NCBI RefSeq assembly: GCF_024199925.1 | Contig: NZ_JANADR010000001.1 | Coordinates: 4,708,501-4,772,500, forward strand | DNA length: 64,000 bases | Direction of reading: 5' to 3' | From: Bradyrhizobium sp. CCGUVB1N3 | Lineage (GTDB): Bacteria; Pseudomonadota; Alphaproteobacteria; Rhizobiales; Xanthobacteraceae | Shown here: positions 1 to 9,380 of the stretch, in pieces | How the letters are laid out: each line of letters opens with the position of its first letter | Numbering within the stretch: position 1 is the stretch's first letter | Notes under the pieces: generated by a model | Seen by the model: the letters and a program-made list of their open reading frames with translations, nothing else | What the model was told of the DNA's origin: nothing | Databases searched by the model: none | Translations under genes and position numbers: made by a program

Positions 1-1
1 C

Positions 2-430
2 GGCGTCACGCCGGTGGGCGATGCCGGCACTGCCACCGGCATGCTGCAGGACCAGGCGCAGCTGGTCATGCCTGCCGGCGTTTATGGTCCGGCCTTCCTC
101 GTCTTCGCCAACTTCCAGGCGATCCGCAGCTACAACCAGTCCGACGTCTATGCGCTGTTCGTCGGCCATCTCGCCGACCTCATCGCGGGCGGCGCCCCGT
201 TCGAAAAGCCCTGGGCCAAGCTGAAGCCGCTGCGCAACAGCGACGTCGCGACGATCCAGACGCAGCTCGCTAGAGGCGGCTATTATTCCGATGCGATCGA
301 TGGCCGGCTCGGGACGGTCACTAGGCGAGCGATCGGACAGTACCAACAGCGCGCGGGCCTGACCGTCGATTGCTGGCCGTCGCAAGACCTGCTCGCCAGC
401 CTGCGCGGCGCGAGACCGGCTCCCAACTAA
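2..430 (+). CDS. Lytic murein transglycosylase, C-terminal part (5' end outside window)
   Basis: The reading frame is open from the first bases of the window, so this is the 3' end of a longer gene. The N-terminal visible part (LVMPAGVYGPAFLVFANF, then RSYNQSDVYALFVGHLADL) resembles the end of an MltB-type (SLT_2) lytic transglycosylase catalytic domain. The last 70 residues form a peptidoglycan-binding domain 1 repeat: IQTQLARGGYYSDAIDG followed by LGTVTRRAIGQYQQRAGL. Such proteins cleave the glycan strand of murein in the periplasm and are anchored by the binding domain. The signal peptide cannot be seen. A dispersed repeat begins directly at the stop codon. The family call is from memory of motif patterns, not a search. 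Confidence 0.75.
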   Translation, partial: GVTPVGDAGTATGMLQDQAQLVMPAGVYGPAFLVFANFQAIRSYNQSDVYALFVGHLADLIAGGAPFEKPWAKLKPLRNSDVATIQTQLARGGYYSDAIDGRLGTVTRRAIGQYQQRAGLTVDCWPSQDLLASLRGARPAPN

Positions 431-550
431 AATGTCGAAAACAACCCCATGCAAAGTAGAACGGCCGGCGGCGGGAGGAATTGCTGATTTTACGAAATTA
501 ACTTGACGCGTCGGGCAAATCAGGGGTATTGTTCTATCATCGCCGGCAAT
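430..550 (+). repeat. Dispersed repeat, copy 1
   Basis: This stretch is clearly related to 20249-20360. Both start right after a CTAAAA string, contain ATCGAAAACAA/TGTCGAAAACAA, CCCATGC, then GATTTTAC and CGCGTCGGGCAAATCAG. Copy 2 lacks about a dozen bases between GATTTTAC and CGCGTCGGG. No open frame is conserved between the copies, so this looks like a non-coding repeat. I recall similar sequence being common in Bradyrhizobium genomes, but that was not checked. Confidence 0.65.
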
Positions 551-807
551 TGAGTGCGTGGAAGTGTCGACTCGACGGCGACCTGAAATCTGACTCGCGC
601 CTATGTCTTCTCAAACCGGCTGGCTTGGTTGCGGGGACCCGCAACAGCCGCCCCCACAAAGTTGAGCCGATAGCAATTACTTGAGCCTGCAAGGCCTTAG
701 AACCTGCCGATCGCTTCGGAGATTGTTCCCTTATCGGAGATGCCCGGAAGTGCCCGCCACGCTCTTGAGCGACGCGAATGACCCTTGGCAGGCCGCCCGT
801 AGCCTAT
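551..807. other. Non-coding stretch with one perfect palindrome
   Basis: I see no gene between the transglycosylase and the DUF2252 gene. The only structure is a perfect palindrome at 628-645, GTTGCGGG-GA-CCCGCAAC. A related imperfect copy occurs at 30662-30688 (TTGGCTGCGGGGAGGCGCAA). It could serve as a terminator-like hairpin for the plus-strand gene, but there is no T-run after it, so a repeat-family origin is more likely. Confidence 0.5.
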
Positions 808-2244
808 TTACTTCCCTGCCACCCTGATCCTCCTTGTCCTTTTTGCGCGCGACAGCGCTTCATAATCCTGCTCTGTCTGTCGGGCGTAACTCGCCGCAAA
901 CTTCGCTAACGCATCATCGAGGGCATCGCTCTTGCCGCAATAGCCCGCGATCATCGCGACGTCCCCAGACTTCGCGTGCGCGAGCGCCAACGCCCAGCCA
1001 CACAGCCGGCAATAGTCCGGGAGCGTTTCGAGGTTGTCTACCTTGACCCCACCCTTCATGTCCGCCAGCTGACGAATATAGAACTGCTTTCCTTCAACCT
1101 CGCCCCAACCCAGAAAGATATCCGGCGAACCCTGGGTCAGACGCTGACCGAATACCACCCTTTGACCGTGATGCCGGAATGGCAGCTTGAGGTCGACGTA
1201 TGGCGCCAGAACGGATGCGTTAGCCTCCTTGATCTGCAGGAAGAGGGGATCGCTCTCGCTTGCTCCCTCGAGCATGAGCATCCAGCATTCGGTGCCAACG
1301 CTGCCAACGCCCACCACTTTGCGGGCGACGTCTGTGATGTGATAGCGCGAAAGCAGGAGCTTGCGGTCGTAACCGAGCGAGCGAATGTACGAGTGCAGGA
1401 AGCGGTCAAGCGCGACTTTAACGGAGGTTCCTTTCTCGGTGTGGGTCTCGCGTACGATCAGCGGAACGTCTTCGATGAATCGATGATGCCCCTTCACGGG
1501 CTCGGTCAATTTGTCGAACGTGGTGATGTGTCCTCGTGCTTTCGCCCGATCCATGACATTTCTGGCGAGGCGGCGCGATTCAGGCGACAGGCTGCCCAGT
1601 ATGGCGCGCTCGTCGATCCGCTGATACCAGACGCTCAGGTATCCCATCTCAGCGTAGCAATCGATATGCTTTCTGTAGGAGCGAACGCATTCACGGGCGG
1701 CCTCTTCGGATTGCGCCTGGTCGCCGCCGAGAAAGTTGGCAGCGACAGTGGCGCTGGCTGCAAGTCGCTTGAGATCCCACTCCCAGGGACCAACATGGAT
1801 TTCATCGAAATCGTTGATCGAGAAAACCAGATTTCTCTCGGCCGTGGCGTAAACACCAAAATTGCTGATATGCATATCTCCACATGCTGCAACGCGAATG
1901 CCTGATACGGGTGATGTCGACAAGTCGCTTGCCATGACCGCAGCTGATCCGCGCAGGAAGGCAAACGGGTTCGCGAGCATGCGGCTGTAGCGAACCGGCA
2001 CTAGCTTCTGGACTCGCGTTGCGTTTTGTCGCTCGAGAATATCAATGGGATCAGCACGGTGACTGGACCGGTCATAGATCGCATGCGACGCGCGTGGCAC
2101 TTGCTTGCGCAAGGCCTTTCCGGCCTCCATTCGCTGGTTGAAGGAAGGCTTTCTGATCGTGAAACTTTCAAGCAGAGCGCCTTCTTTGGTCGACCCGAGC
2201 ATCCGGTAAAAACTGGGGTCTACATTGGACTGCAATCGAACCAT
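808..2244 (-). CDS. DUF2252 domain-containing protein
   Basis: The protein of about 478 residues has the hallmarks of the DUF2252 family: RYSRMLANPFAFLRGSA near the front, GDMHISNFG, and INDFDEIHVGPWEWDLKRLA, with a later LIQIKEA-like LQIKEANAS. The GDxHxxNFG and D-FDE patterns are what one expects of a kinase-like (aminoglycoside phosphotransferase-like) fold. No reaction is established for the family. The frame is open to a TTG at 2283, but ATG at 2244 is preferred because GGAGG lies 11 nt upstream (2256-2260). The gene stands alone, with no same-strand neighbour close by. A long plus-strand frame over the middle of this gene is a GC-rich shadow. Confidence 0.85.
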   Translation of the reverse strand: MVRLQSNVDPSFYRMLGSTKEGALLESFTIRKPSFNQRMEAGKALRKQVPRASHAIYDRSSHRADPIDILERQNATRVQKLVPVRYSRMLANPFAFLRGSAAVMASDLSTSPVSGIRVAACGDMHISNFGVYATAERNLVFSINDFDEIHVGPWEWDLKRLAASATVAANFLGGDQAQSEEAARECVRSYRKHIDCYAEMGYLSVWYQRIDERAILGSLSPESRRLARNVMDRAKARGHITTFDKLTEPVKGHHRFIEDVPLIVRETHTEKGTSVKVALDRFLHSYIRSLGYDRKLLLSRYHITDVARKVVGVGSVGTECWMLMLEGASESDPLFLQIKEANASVLAPYVDLKLPFRHHGQRVVFGQRLTQGSPDIFLGWGEVEGKQFYIRQLADMKGGVKVDNLETLPDYCRLCGWALALAHAKSGDVAMIAGYCGKSDALDDALAKFAASYARQTEQDYEALSRAKRTRRIRVAGK

Positions 2245-2579
2245 GCTCGTGCTGTCCTCCAATAGCTTGCGGATCTCTCGCAATGGCGACTTGGGTCGAT
2301 AGGGTCTCAGAACTCGGGAAGCCCAACCCGCTTCAGATCTCGCTGCCTAGACTACCAGACCAGGATTGGAGATGCCGGGACAAAAGCGGACATCGCGGGC
2401 AAGTTGCCTCTTGGCCCCTCGCGTCATTTGCTGCGTCTCCTCAATGCGAGCGCTCTCGGGACCGAAGCGGACATCGATTGGTCGCAAGCACTGCCTGGCT
2501 CAGTCGCGAATGACCAGTTGCGGACATATCGAAATCAAAAAAGACCGAAAAGGCCGAGACGAGAAGCGCTTCGGCTCAA
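2245..2579. other. Intergenic region with short GCGGACATCG repeats
   Basis: There is no convincing gene here. The word AGCGGACATCG occurs at about 2387 and 2467, and again at about 4000 on the other side of the next gene, always close to GAAGCGGACAT. The small plus-strand frames lack start signals and any recognisable protein content. The repeats suggest degraded dispersed elements around the toroid-protein gene. Confidence 0.4.
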
Positions 2580-3839
2580 CTACGGAAGTCCTTTTGTCAT
2601 CGTAAAGGGATTGAACCCACGTTCCGCGAGGGCAGCCCACGAAGCTGCGCCAAGATGTGACAATCGGAAATAGAGTCGCGGCTTGGTCGGGTCGGTGTCC
2701 AACACGAACCCAGTCGGTAACTCGCGGACAGTCGTGGCATAGAACCCACCATCGGGCGACCTCTGGGATTCGATTACAGCGATCAACGACTCTGCCCTCT
2801 CAGTCCTGCCGAGCAATTTCGTCAAGAGAGCCATTTGGCCCGTCCCTTCGGTCCACACACCGTCCCGGTCTTCACCGTAAGAAAAGCCCCCGCCGACACT
2901 CATTCGCTGTTCGGCGGTCGTCATTGCCGATGCAAATTTCCCGGCCGCTCCGTGAAGCGCTGTTAAAGGCCAGATCTGAGCATCCAGAGCCAAAATCGGA
3001 TTGTGCGTGACGCCGTCTTCAGCTGTCCCTGCGGCGAAACAGGCGCATGCCGGATCCCACATCGTATTTATGAAGTGCTCGGCAGCCGTTGCCTTATCAC
3101 GCCAGCGCGAATCGCCTGTACGGATCGCAAGAAGGCCAAACGCGGCGGCGAGGTCAGTATTATGTTCAGTCGATTTCCACGTCCGCACCTCCGGCGTCGG
3201 TTCGTGCCCAAACGTACCGCCCGTGAAACCGCCAGCACCGCGCGTATCGGCCCATTGCGCGACCCAGGCGCCAAGCCGTGCTGCACCATCGCGGAACCGA
3301 GAGCCGGTGTTCACATCATCAATCGACAGCAACGCCAACATGGCCCATGCCATGTTACCATTATCGCTGCCCACCTGATATCGATCCTCTAACCATTTGT
3401 TCTGAGTATTGTCCCACCACCCCGGAAGTTTGACGGGGCCATTCGCCACCACACCCGCGGCGTAAGCGTTCCGGAGCCGTCCATCATGCCAGATGCGGTC
3501 GTTATCGATGGCCCAGAGAATCGCCGAGCCAATCCGAAACGCTTTGTCCTGCTCACCGCAACCGACCAATGCGATGGCGGCTACCGCATTGTCATAGAGA
3601 TAGGCGGCGGCATGGAGAGGCCCCGATTCGACGGTCGGATAGCTGGGTAGGAACAACGGTCCCGATGGCGGTGCCTTATCAATTAGACCAGCGAGGTATC
3701 CGCACGCTGACGCTTTTGGTGCTACTGAAGCCTGTAGCGGAGCGGCGGCCATCATGATTGTGAAAGTCGTGACAATCGAGGTGTGAAGGCAGAGCCCGCG
3801 ATAACGGTAAAAACAGTAAGTAAATGGTTCCGGTAGCAT
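2580..3839 (-). CDS. Secreted alpha/alpha-toroid protein (six-hairpin glycosidase-like)
   Basis: The product has 419 residues. The start is ATG at 3839 with AGAGG upstream. The N-terminus is hydrophobic (TSIVTTFTIMMAAAPLQASVA), which suggests an exported protein. The body is a series of helical hairpin-like units rich in aromatic and glycine residues: AYLYDNAVAAIALVGCG, SDNGNMAWAMLALLSID, EHNTDLAAAFGLLAIRTGD, VWTEGTGQMALLTKLLGR and SQRSPDGGFYATT. Patterns such as DN-A, W-EGTGQ and SPDGGF are typical of (alpha/alpha)6 barrel enzymes acting on carbohydrates or isoprenoids. I cannot assign a substrate. It stands alone between repeat-bearing intergenic regions. Confidence 0.6.
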   Translation of the reverse strand: MLPEPFTYCFYRYRGLCLHTSIVTTFTIMMAAAPLQASVAPKASACGYLAGLIDKAPPSGPLFLPSYPTVESGPLHAAAYLYDNAVAAIALVGCGEQDKAFRIGSAILWAIDNDRIWHDGRLRNAYAAGVVANGPVKLPGWWDNTQNKWLEDRYQVGSDNGNMAWAMLALLSIDDVNTGSRFRDGAARLGAWVAQWADTRGAGGFTGGTFGHEPTPEVRTWKSTEHNTDLAAAFGLLAIRTGDSRWRDKATAAEHFINTMWDPACACFAAGTAEDGVTHNPILALDAQIWPLTALHGAAGKFASAMTTAEQRMSVGGGFSYGEDRDGVWTEGTGQMALLTKLLGRTERAESLIAVIESQRSPDGGFYATTVRELPTGFVLDTDPTKPRLYFRLSHLGAASWAALAERGFNPFTMTKGLP

Positions 3840-4066
3840 TTCGCTGCCTCTCGTGTCTTTTCAACCAAGTCAGACTTTGGGACATCGGGAAGAAAGCAGG
3901 TCAGGATCGAGTAAACAATCGTGCCTTCATCTTCAATGGCAGTTTATGGCCCATCGCGGCAGTTGCTGCGATTGCACAAAGGCGGACGGTATCGGAGCGA
4001 AGCGGACATCGCGAACGGTTTATGAGTACGCGTCCTAGTTCGGCAGCCAAGTATTACCGTCCCAAC

Positions 4067-4430
4067 TGCGACCGCTACAACCTCCTGTTGGCACCGGTCT
4101 GGTGATCATCGACGCGGGCCTGGACGATCTTGTTGCCGAAATAGTTGGCGGCAAGGCCGATGCCGAGCGCGGCGAGGCTGCCGCCAAAGCCGGGAATCAT
4201 CGACGATGCAGCCACGGCCGCGCCCTTCGCCAGGAATTGCAAGGCGGTGCCGGTGAAGAAGCTGGGCAGCGTGTCAAACACCGTCTGCAATTGCGGCCTG
4301 GCCTGGCGCGCGATATCGGCGAGCTGGAGGACCTTGGAGAGGTCGGGGTTCTTCGTCAGCACCATCCGGCGGAATCAGCGCCTTCAGCTGCTGCAGCACA
4401 TTGGCGTTTTCCGCGGTGATCAGGGTGCCG
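4067..4430 (-). pseudogene. Broken copy of the C-terminal module of the 16.2 kb peptidoglycan hydrolase
   Basis: This segment is nearly identical to 16207-16570, the 3' part of the DUF1906 hydrolase gene. The encoded text (VLTKNPDL, ARQARPQLQTVFDTLPSFF, AANYFGNK, DDHQTGANRRL) matches that gene's C-terminus. It carries a 3-bp deletion relative to the intact copy near 4255 and one extra base near 4363 (CAGCACCATCC against GAGCACATCC), which breaks the frame, so ENANVLQQLKALIPPD is read in a different frame from the rest. Homology stops about 4 bp after the adjacent AraC gene's stop codon. There is no N-terminal part, start or promoter, so it is a remnant. Confidence 0.85.
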
Positions 4431-4433
4431 GCT

Positions 4434-5417
4434 TCACTCTGCCCGCCGCACCGTTCGGCGAATGTCCGACGGCGTGGCGTTGTAGACGCGCTTGAAGGTC
4501 CGGTTGAAGTAGGACAGGTCGCTGAACCCACAGTCGAAGGCGATCGTGCTGATCGTACTATCCAGAAGGCGAGCGTCGCGCAGCATCCTGTAGGCGTGCG
4601 CCAGCCGGAGCGTCAGGACGAACTCGGAAAACGTGGTGCCATCAAGTTCAAACAGCCGGTGGATGTAGCGCGGCGTCACGCGGTGACGGGCGGCTACGGC
4701 CGCAACCGATAGCTTGCGATCGACAGGTTGCGCGCGAATGTCAGCCTTGACGGCATAAAGCCTCGCGGCCGCGACACTGCGCCGGGCGATTTCCGGCCCG
4801 TCCCGGGTCGCGCCGATTGCCAGCGCGGCGAGGTCGTGAATATGCGTGACGACCGCACTGCCGAGCTCCGACGTGAAGGGCGCTTCCTCGTCGTTCAGGA
4901 TGCGGCAGTATCCGAGCAACAAGCGCAAGGCCGGGGTATCCGCGCCGATCGGCCGCGCCAGGGCCGCGCTGAAATCGGAAAGCCGGGGTTCGAGCAAACT
5001 GCGCGACAGCCGCAAATTCAGATAATCGCACGCTGCCGGGTTCGCGCCCCAAATTTCACCACGCACGCCGTTGGCCGTCAGCGTCGCCTGCCCGTCGTGG
5101 ATCTCGGTTTCCTGGTTCCCCTGCAACACGCTGCACCCACCTGTCCAGCTCACCACCAGCACGAAGTCGTCGTTGTCCGTCTGGGCAGCCAGATGACGGC
5201 AATGGATCGGCGACAGCTGGCCTGTCGAGAGGCTGAGCCCCGGCAGTGCACGGAATGACATGGTCGCGGCGAGCGGCTGCTCGTGCAGCGGACTGACGTC
5301 CAGCTTGAGCAGCGAACGGGCGATGATCTCGCAAAAGGCCTCCTGTCGGTCGCGCTCCGGGAACGCATCGGTCGAGAAGTGCGTGGTCGAGAGATCGTAG
5401 GGATCGCAGTTCTGCAT
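4434..5417 (-). CDS. AraC-family transcriptional regulator
   Basis: The 327-residue protein has an N-terminal AraC_binding_2-like domain (residues about 10-190, THFSTDAFPERDRQEAFCEI, then ALPGLSLSTGQL) and a C-terminal double helix-turn-helix (about 225-320) ending in IAFDCGFSDLSYFNRTFKRVYNATPSDIRR, the usual second-HTH signature. It is paralogous to the regulators at 5.8-6.8 and 15.0-16.0 kb. It is divergent from the 5773 gene across a 355-bp gap. The ATG at 5417 has no clear ribosome-binding site. The three regulators surround a three-gene autotransporter cluster, so a role in surface-protein control is possible, though not shown. Confidence 0.88.
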   Translation of the reverse strand: MQNCDPYDLSTTHFSTDAFPERDRQEAFCEIIARSLLKLDVSPLHEQPLAATMSFRALPGLSLSTGQLSPIHCRHLAAQTDNDDFVLVVSWTGGCSVLQGNQETEIHDGQATLTANGVRGEIWGANPAACDYLNLRLSRSLLEPRLSDFSAALARPIGADTPALRLLLGYCRILNDEEAPFTSELGSAVVTHIHDLAALAIGATRDGPEIARRSVAAARLYAVKADIRAQPVDRKLSVAAVAARHRVTPRYIHRLFELDGTTFSEFVLTLRLAHAYRMLRDARLLDSTISTIAFDCGFSDLSYFNRTFKRVYNATPSDIRRTVRRAE

Positions 5418-5688
5418 GTGGGTTTCGATGTTGAAAGAATACCGAGGACCGCTCGCAGCGGATGTCCGCCCCGATTATCCTGCACAGCGATCAGTCGCGG
5501 TTATGTTGCGGCCCGTTCGAAATTGCCATCGAAATCAGCGCGCGACGCAGGTTTGTTCGCGCTTGCCGCTGCGAAGGAGACGGCGAGTAGCGTTTGGTCC
5601 AGATCGAGTATCGTTGAGTCCCAGCCTCTCGCGCCACGCTGGTGCCTGTGCGCAGCGCACAACCGCGATGGTCGAATCGATCACCATA

Positions 5689-5717
5689 GCATTTGAACAT
5701 GATGGCATTTGAACATG
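5689..5717. promoter_or_regulatory. Two direct repeats GCATTTGAACATG, candidate AraC-type operator
   Basis: The 13-bp word GCATTTGAACATG occurs at 5689-5701 and again at 5705-5717, a 16-bp period. AraC-family dimers usually bind direct repeats one to two helical turns apart. The pair lies in the divergent region between two AraC genes, about 56 bp before the start of the plus-strand one. The rest of the gap (5418-5688) shows nothing else that I can support. Confidence 0.45.
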
Positions 5718-5772
5718 CTCCGGCTTTCGTGCGACAAGAGTGGGCCGGTATTCGCGTAACCTGGAGGCCGTC

Positions 5773-6756
5773 TTGGCCAGCGCCGCCGAAATCGACCAGA
5801 TCACCATCTCCAGCCGCTCATTTGCGGACCGCGAACGCACCGAAGCATTTTGCGAGCTGTTTGGCCGCAACGTCCTGAAGCTGGAGATGGACCCGCTCAA
5901 GGAGGTGCCGTTCGACGTGGAGATGAACTTGCGCGCCTTACCGGGGCTCTCGATCACAACGGCGCAGATGTCTGCGATGACCTGCCGCCATACCGCGAGC
6001 ATGATCGACAACGACGATCCGGTGCTCGTGTTCGTCCAAAGCGGCGTCGCCACCTATCGGCAGAACGGTCACGAGACCACGCTGCGAGCGGGAGAAGCTG
6101 CGCTGACGTCGAACGGGGTCGCCGGGAACGCGACCGGCTACACCACGACCGGTATCGTCCACTTGCGGATCAACCGATCCCTGATCGCACCGTTGGTTCC
6201 GAATCTCGACGACGCCGTCGGCAAACCGATCGATCGAGCAAGCCCTCAGCTGAGATTGTTTCTCGGCTACGCCGGGATCCTCAAGGAAGACATCGCGCTT
6301 GCATCTCCGGAGGCGCGCCGCTCGGTCGGACTCCACCTGATCGATCTCAGCGCGCTCATGCTGGGCATCGGAACGGAAGGCGCGGAGGTGGCACAGAAGC
6401 GCGGAGTGGCGGCCGCGCGGTTGCGAAGCATCAAGCAGCGGATCGTCGCCGACATCGGCCGGCGCGATTTGACACTGAGCACGGTGGCGGCGGACACCGG
6501 CATCTCCGCCGTCTATGTTCGCAAGCTGTTCGAGGCCGAGGGAACGACATTCACTGAATTCGTCCTCGGCCATCGGCTCATGACGGCGTATCGGATGCTG
6601 ACCGATCGCCGCTTCATCGATCGCTCGGTCAGCAGCATTGCCCACGATACCGGCTTCAACGATCTGTCCTACTTCAACCGAACCTTCCGTCGCGCCTACG
6701 GCGCGTCCCCATCGGAAATTCGGGGTGAGACGCGGCGCAACCAAGGGGCCCGGTGA
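5773..6756 (+). CDS. AraC-family transcriptional regulator
   Basis: The protein (about 327 residues) has an AraC_binding_2-like sensor half (SRSFADRERTEAFCELFGR, ALPGLSITTAQMSAM) and a C-terminal AraC HTH pair ending in IAHDTGFNDLSYFNRTFRRAYGASPSEIR. The frame is open to GTG at 5740, but TTG at 5773 is the likely start: GGAGG lies at 5763-5767 with a 5-nt spacer, and the resulting N-terminus lines up with the paralogues. It is divergent from the 5417 regulator and points at the 3' end of the first autotransporter. Effector unknown. Confidence 0.85.
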   Translation: MASAAEIDQITISSRSFADRERTEAFCELFGRNVLKLEMDPLKEVPFDVEMNLRALPGLSITTAQMSAMTCRHTASMIDNDDPVLVFVQSGVATYRQNGHETTLRAGEAALTSNGVAGNATGYTTTGIVHLRINRSLIAPLVPNLDDAVGKPIDRASPQLRLFLGYAGILKEDIALASPEARRSVGLHLIDLSALMLGIGTEGAEVAQKRGVAAARLRSIKQRIVADIGRRDLTLSTVAADTGISAVYVRKLFEAEGTTFTEFVLGHRLMTAYRMLTDRRFIDRSVSSIAHDTGFNDLSYFNRTFRRAYGASPSEIRGETRRNQGAR

Positions 6757-6857
6757 GGGTGTTGCCTCCGTAGCTGAGATTGACGGCTAGCGTTGTATCC
6801 CTGACGTCCCATTCACTCAGTGTCATTCCGGGGCGACGCGAAGCGGCGACGCTCCCC

Positions 6858-9371
6858 TCACCAGCTCACTTTCAGCGAGCCCATGCCGGCATAGCTCTGG
6901 CCGCCCCTGGAGAACTCGCCAGTGAAACGTCCCGACAATTCCGTCGCGCGGTTCAAGGCCAGGCGCGAGCCGACTTCGACCCGCCCTGCATCGGATGCAG
7001 CGCGCGCGCCTTCGACAGTGAAGGCCGGGGTTTGCATCGTGACCAGCGACGCCGTGACGTCGCGGGTCGGGTTGAATTCATGCACCCAGGCGACGTTGGC
7101 GAACGGCATCCACATCATGCCGTTGCCGACCTCGACTCGCCCGTCGAACTTGGTGCCGAGGAACACCGGCAGCGAGGACACGGTGTGCGCGGCGTAGCTC
7201 AGGCCCAGCACGCCCGGCCCGGCGGCAGTGACGCTGGTTTCGGTGTAGGCAGCCTGCCAAAGTTGCGCGGCCTGGATCGCCGCGTAGGGCGTTACCGAGA
7301 CCCCTACGAAGCCGTAGGTACGCCCCACCTCGAGCCGCCCGGCGAGCTGGTTGCTGCCGAACGAGCCCTTGGCGGTCTCGTCGGTGCCGATGCCGGTGAT
7401 GGTGCGCGTCGTGGAGTTGTTGAAGTGGCTGTAGGCGAGTTGCGCCGAAACGTAAGACGCGCCGAAGCGCTGCATCGCATAGGCGCCGACATGCGCGCCG
7501 TCGACCCGGCCGGAGGTGGCGCGATCGTCGACGTTGAACGTCGCGCTGGAGCCACCGGCGGCGATGCCGACCAGCAGGTCGGGGTTGAGGAGATGATCGA
7601 CGCCAGCCGCACCGCCCGCGATGCGATCGCTGAAGCCCGCGCTGCCAACCGTCGTGTCGCCCGAGAGCGACTGGCCGGCGCCGAAGCCGGACGCCCAGAC
7701 ATTCCATTGCGGCTGCACGAGCGGCGGTGCCTTCAGCGCGTTGAAGGCCGAGGTCGTCGGTTGTTCCGCGGCGTAGCCGAGCGCCCCCGCGCCCGTGACC
7801 TCGCCGCGGTGACCGGTGCGCCACGCGTCCATCTGGCCGTCCATGCTCTGGCCGAACATGCTGCCGGCGGCAAAGGCGGTGTTTTGCGTGCCGCTCGTGC
7901 CCTCACCCGAGAGCTGGTCGAGCACGCGCACTGAGCCGGCCGCCAGGAGCTGCGAGTAGAACGTCGCGGCCGCGCCCGTGAGCGACGGCGAATAGCCGGC
8001 CTCCAGCGCGTTGCCGACCGCACGCTGGTTGGCCGTCTCGCCCGCAACCGCGCCGAAGCTCTGGCGCGTCAACGTCACGTCGACGGCGTTAGTGCTATAT
8101 GTCGCCGCTGCTGTGAAGAAGGCCGACGACGACGTGACGCTGGCGAACTGGCCCGCGACCGAGGTGCCGCTCTGCAGCACATTGGTGTAGGTCGTCGACG
8201 ATCCGTACAGCCCGGGCTGCAGCACGGCGCGCAAGGTGCCGTTAAGGGTAACCTGACCTGTGACAGTCAGGCCATCATAAAGGCCGGTATTGTCGACGCG
8301 CAGCGCCAGCGTGCCCTGCGCGGTTTGGGTGAACGTGCCACCGAAGGTCAGATTGTTCGCCGCAAGCGTTGTCCCCGGATTGGTGATGGTGATCAGCCCG
8401 GTATTGGTCAGGCTGTTGCCTGAACCGGAAACGGACATTTTCCCGTCCAGCGTGCCGTTGTTGGTGATGGTGTTGCCGTTGGTGCCGAAGGAACCCAGCG
8501 AAGAGCCGTTGGGGCCGCCCACGATCGTGCCGTTGTTGACGATGGTACTGTTCGCGCCGTTGAACCAGACGCCGATTCCAAGGCGGCCGCTCGCGCCGAT
8601 CAGGCCATTGTTGATCACGGTGCTGCCGTCATCCATGTGGACACCCTCGCCACCATCGGCGGCTGCCATGATCGTGCCCGTGTTGGTGAGTTTGCCGTTG
8701 TACCCCAATTCGACGGCGTCGCCGCCGAAGACGCCGGAGGAGACCTTGATGGTGCCGGAATTGATAATGGTGGTACCAACGGCTTCGTCTTCGATGCCGA
8801 AAGACGCCGCCCCGGTCAGGATGATGTTGCCGGAATTGGTCAGGGTGTTGCCGGTGCCGTTGCGCAACGTAATGCCGGAGACAAGGGTCGCCGTCGAGCT
8901 GATTGTCCCGGCATTGCTGAGAATGTTGTTGTCGCCTTTCACATACATGCCGGTGGAGTTGGCGCCGAGCGTGATGGTGCCAGCATTGGTGAAGACGTTG
9001 TTGTTGAACCCCCGAATGCCGGTACCTCCGGTACCTCCGCCGACGGCGATGGCGCCGTTGTTGGTCACGACATTGCCGTCAGCAAGATCGATGGGATATG
9101 TAGCCGTGATCGAGGCACCGGGCTGAACCGTCAGGGTCAGGTTGTTTTCGGTACCCGTGCCGAACCCGGTGCTGCTGGCGCCGTCACAGGTGACGGTGCT
9201 GCCGGACTGCACACAGGCGGCCGCGACTGGCGCCGTCGAGATTGTGACCGCGGCGGCCACGGTGAGAGAAAAAGAAGCGGCTAGCGTCAAAGATCGTCCA
9301 GCCCACGGCCCGGAGTTCGACTTCGCCAGGTACACCTTCTTGATCTGCATCGCGTCGTCTCTCGTTGTCAT
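6858..9371 (-). CDS. Autotransporter with outer-membrane beta-barrel (copy 1)
   Basis: The 837-residue protein starts with a signal peptide (SLTLAASFSLTVAAAVTI, cleavage near VAAAC). The passenger (about 50-430) consists of repeated INSGTI, LTNSGN and TNAGTI units giving N-T-G-I ladders typical of a beta-helix. A linker (QRAVGNALEAGY, LDQLSGEGTSG) leads into an autotransporter barrel (about 560-837) ending SLKVSW, with the terminal aromatic residue used by the BAM machinery. It is a type Va secretion protein exposing the beta-helix on the cell surface. The barrel is nearly identical to that of the next gene while the passengers differ more. ATG at 9350 is an alternative start. Long plus-strand frames over this gene are shadows. 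Confidence 0.92.
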   Translation of the reverse strand: MTTRDDAMQIKKVYLAKSNSGPWAGRSLTLAASFSLTVAAAVTISTAPVAAACVQSGSTVTCDGASSTGFGTGTENNLTLTVQPGASITATYPIDLADGNVVTNNGAIAVGGGTGGTGIRGFNNNVFTNAGTITLGANSTGMYVKGDNNILSNAGTISSTATLVSGITLRNGTGNTLTNSGNIILTGAASFGIEDEAVGTTIINSGTIKVSSGVFGGDAVELGYNGKLTNTGTIMAAADGGEGVHMDDGSTVINNGLIGASGRLGIGVWFNGANSTIVNNGTIVGGPNGSSLGSFGTNGNTITNNGTLDGKMSVSGSGNSLTNTGLITITNPGTTLAANNLTFGGTFTQTAQGTLALRVDNTGLYDGLTVTGQVTLNGTLRAVLQPGLYGSSTTYTNVLQSGTSVAGQFASVTSSSAFFTAAATYSTNAVDVTLTRQSFGAVAGETANQRAVGNALEAGYSPSLTGAAATFYSQLLAAGSVRVLDQLSGEGTSGTQNTAFAAGSMFGQSMDGQMDAWRTGHRGEVTGAGALGYAAEQPTTSAFNALKAPPLVQPQWNVWASGFGAGQSLSGDTTVGSAGFSDRIAGGAAGVDHLLNPDLLVGIAAGGSSATFNVDDRATSGRVDGAHVGAYAMQRFGASYVSAQLAYSHFNNSTTRTITGIGTDETAKGSFGSNQLAGRLEVGRTYGFVGVSVTPYAAIQAAQLWQAAYTETSVTAAGPGVLGLSYAAHTVSSLPVFLGTKFDGRVEVGNGMMWMPFANVAWVHEFNPTRDVTASLVTMQTPAFTVEGARAASDAGRVEVGSRLALNRATELSGRFTGEFSRGGQSYAGMGSLKVSW

Positions 9372-9380
9372 CAGTCAATC

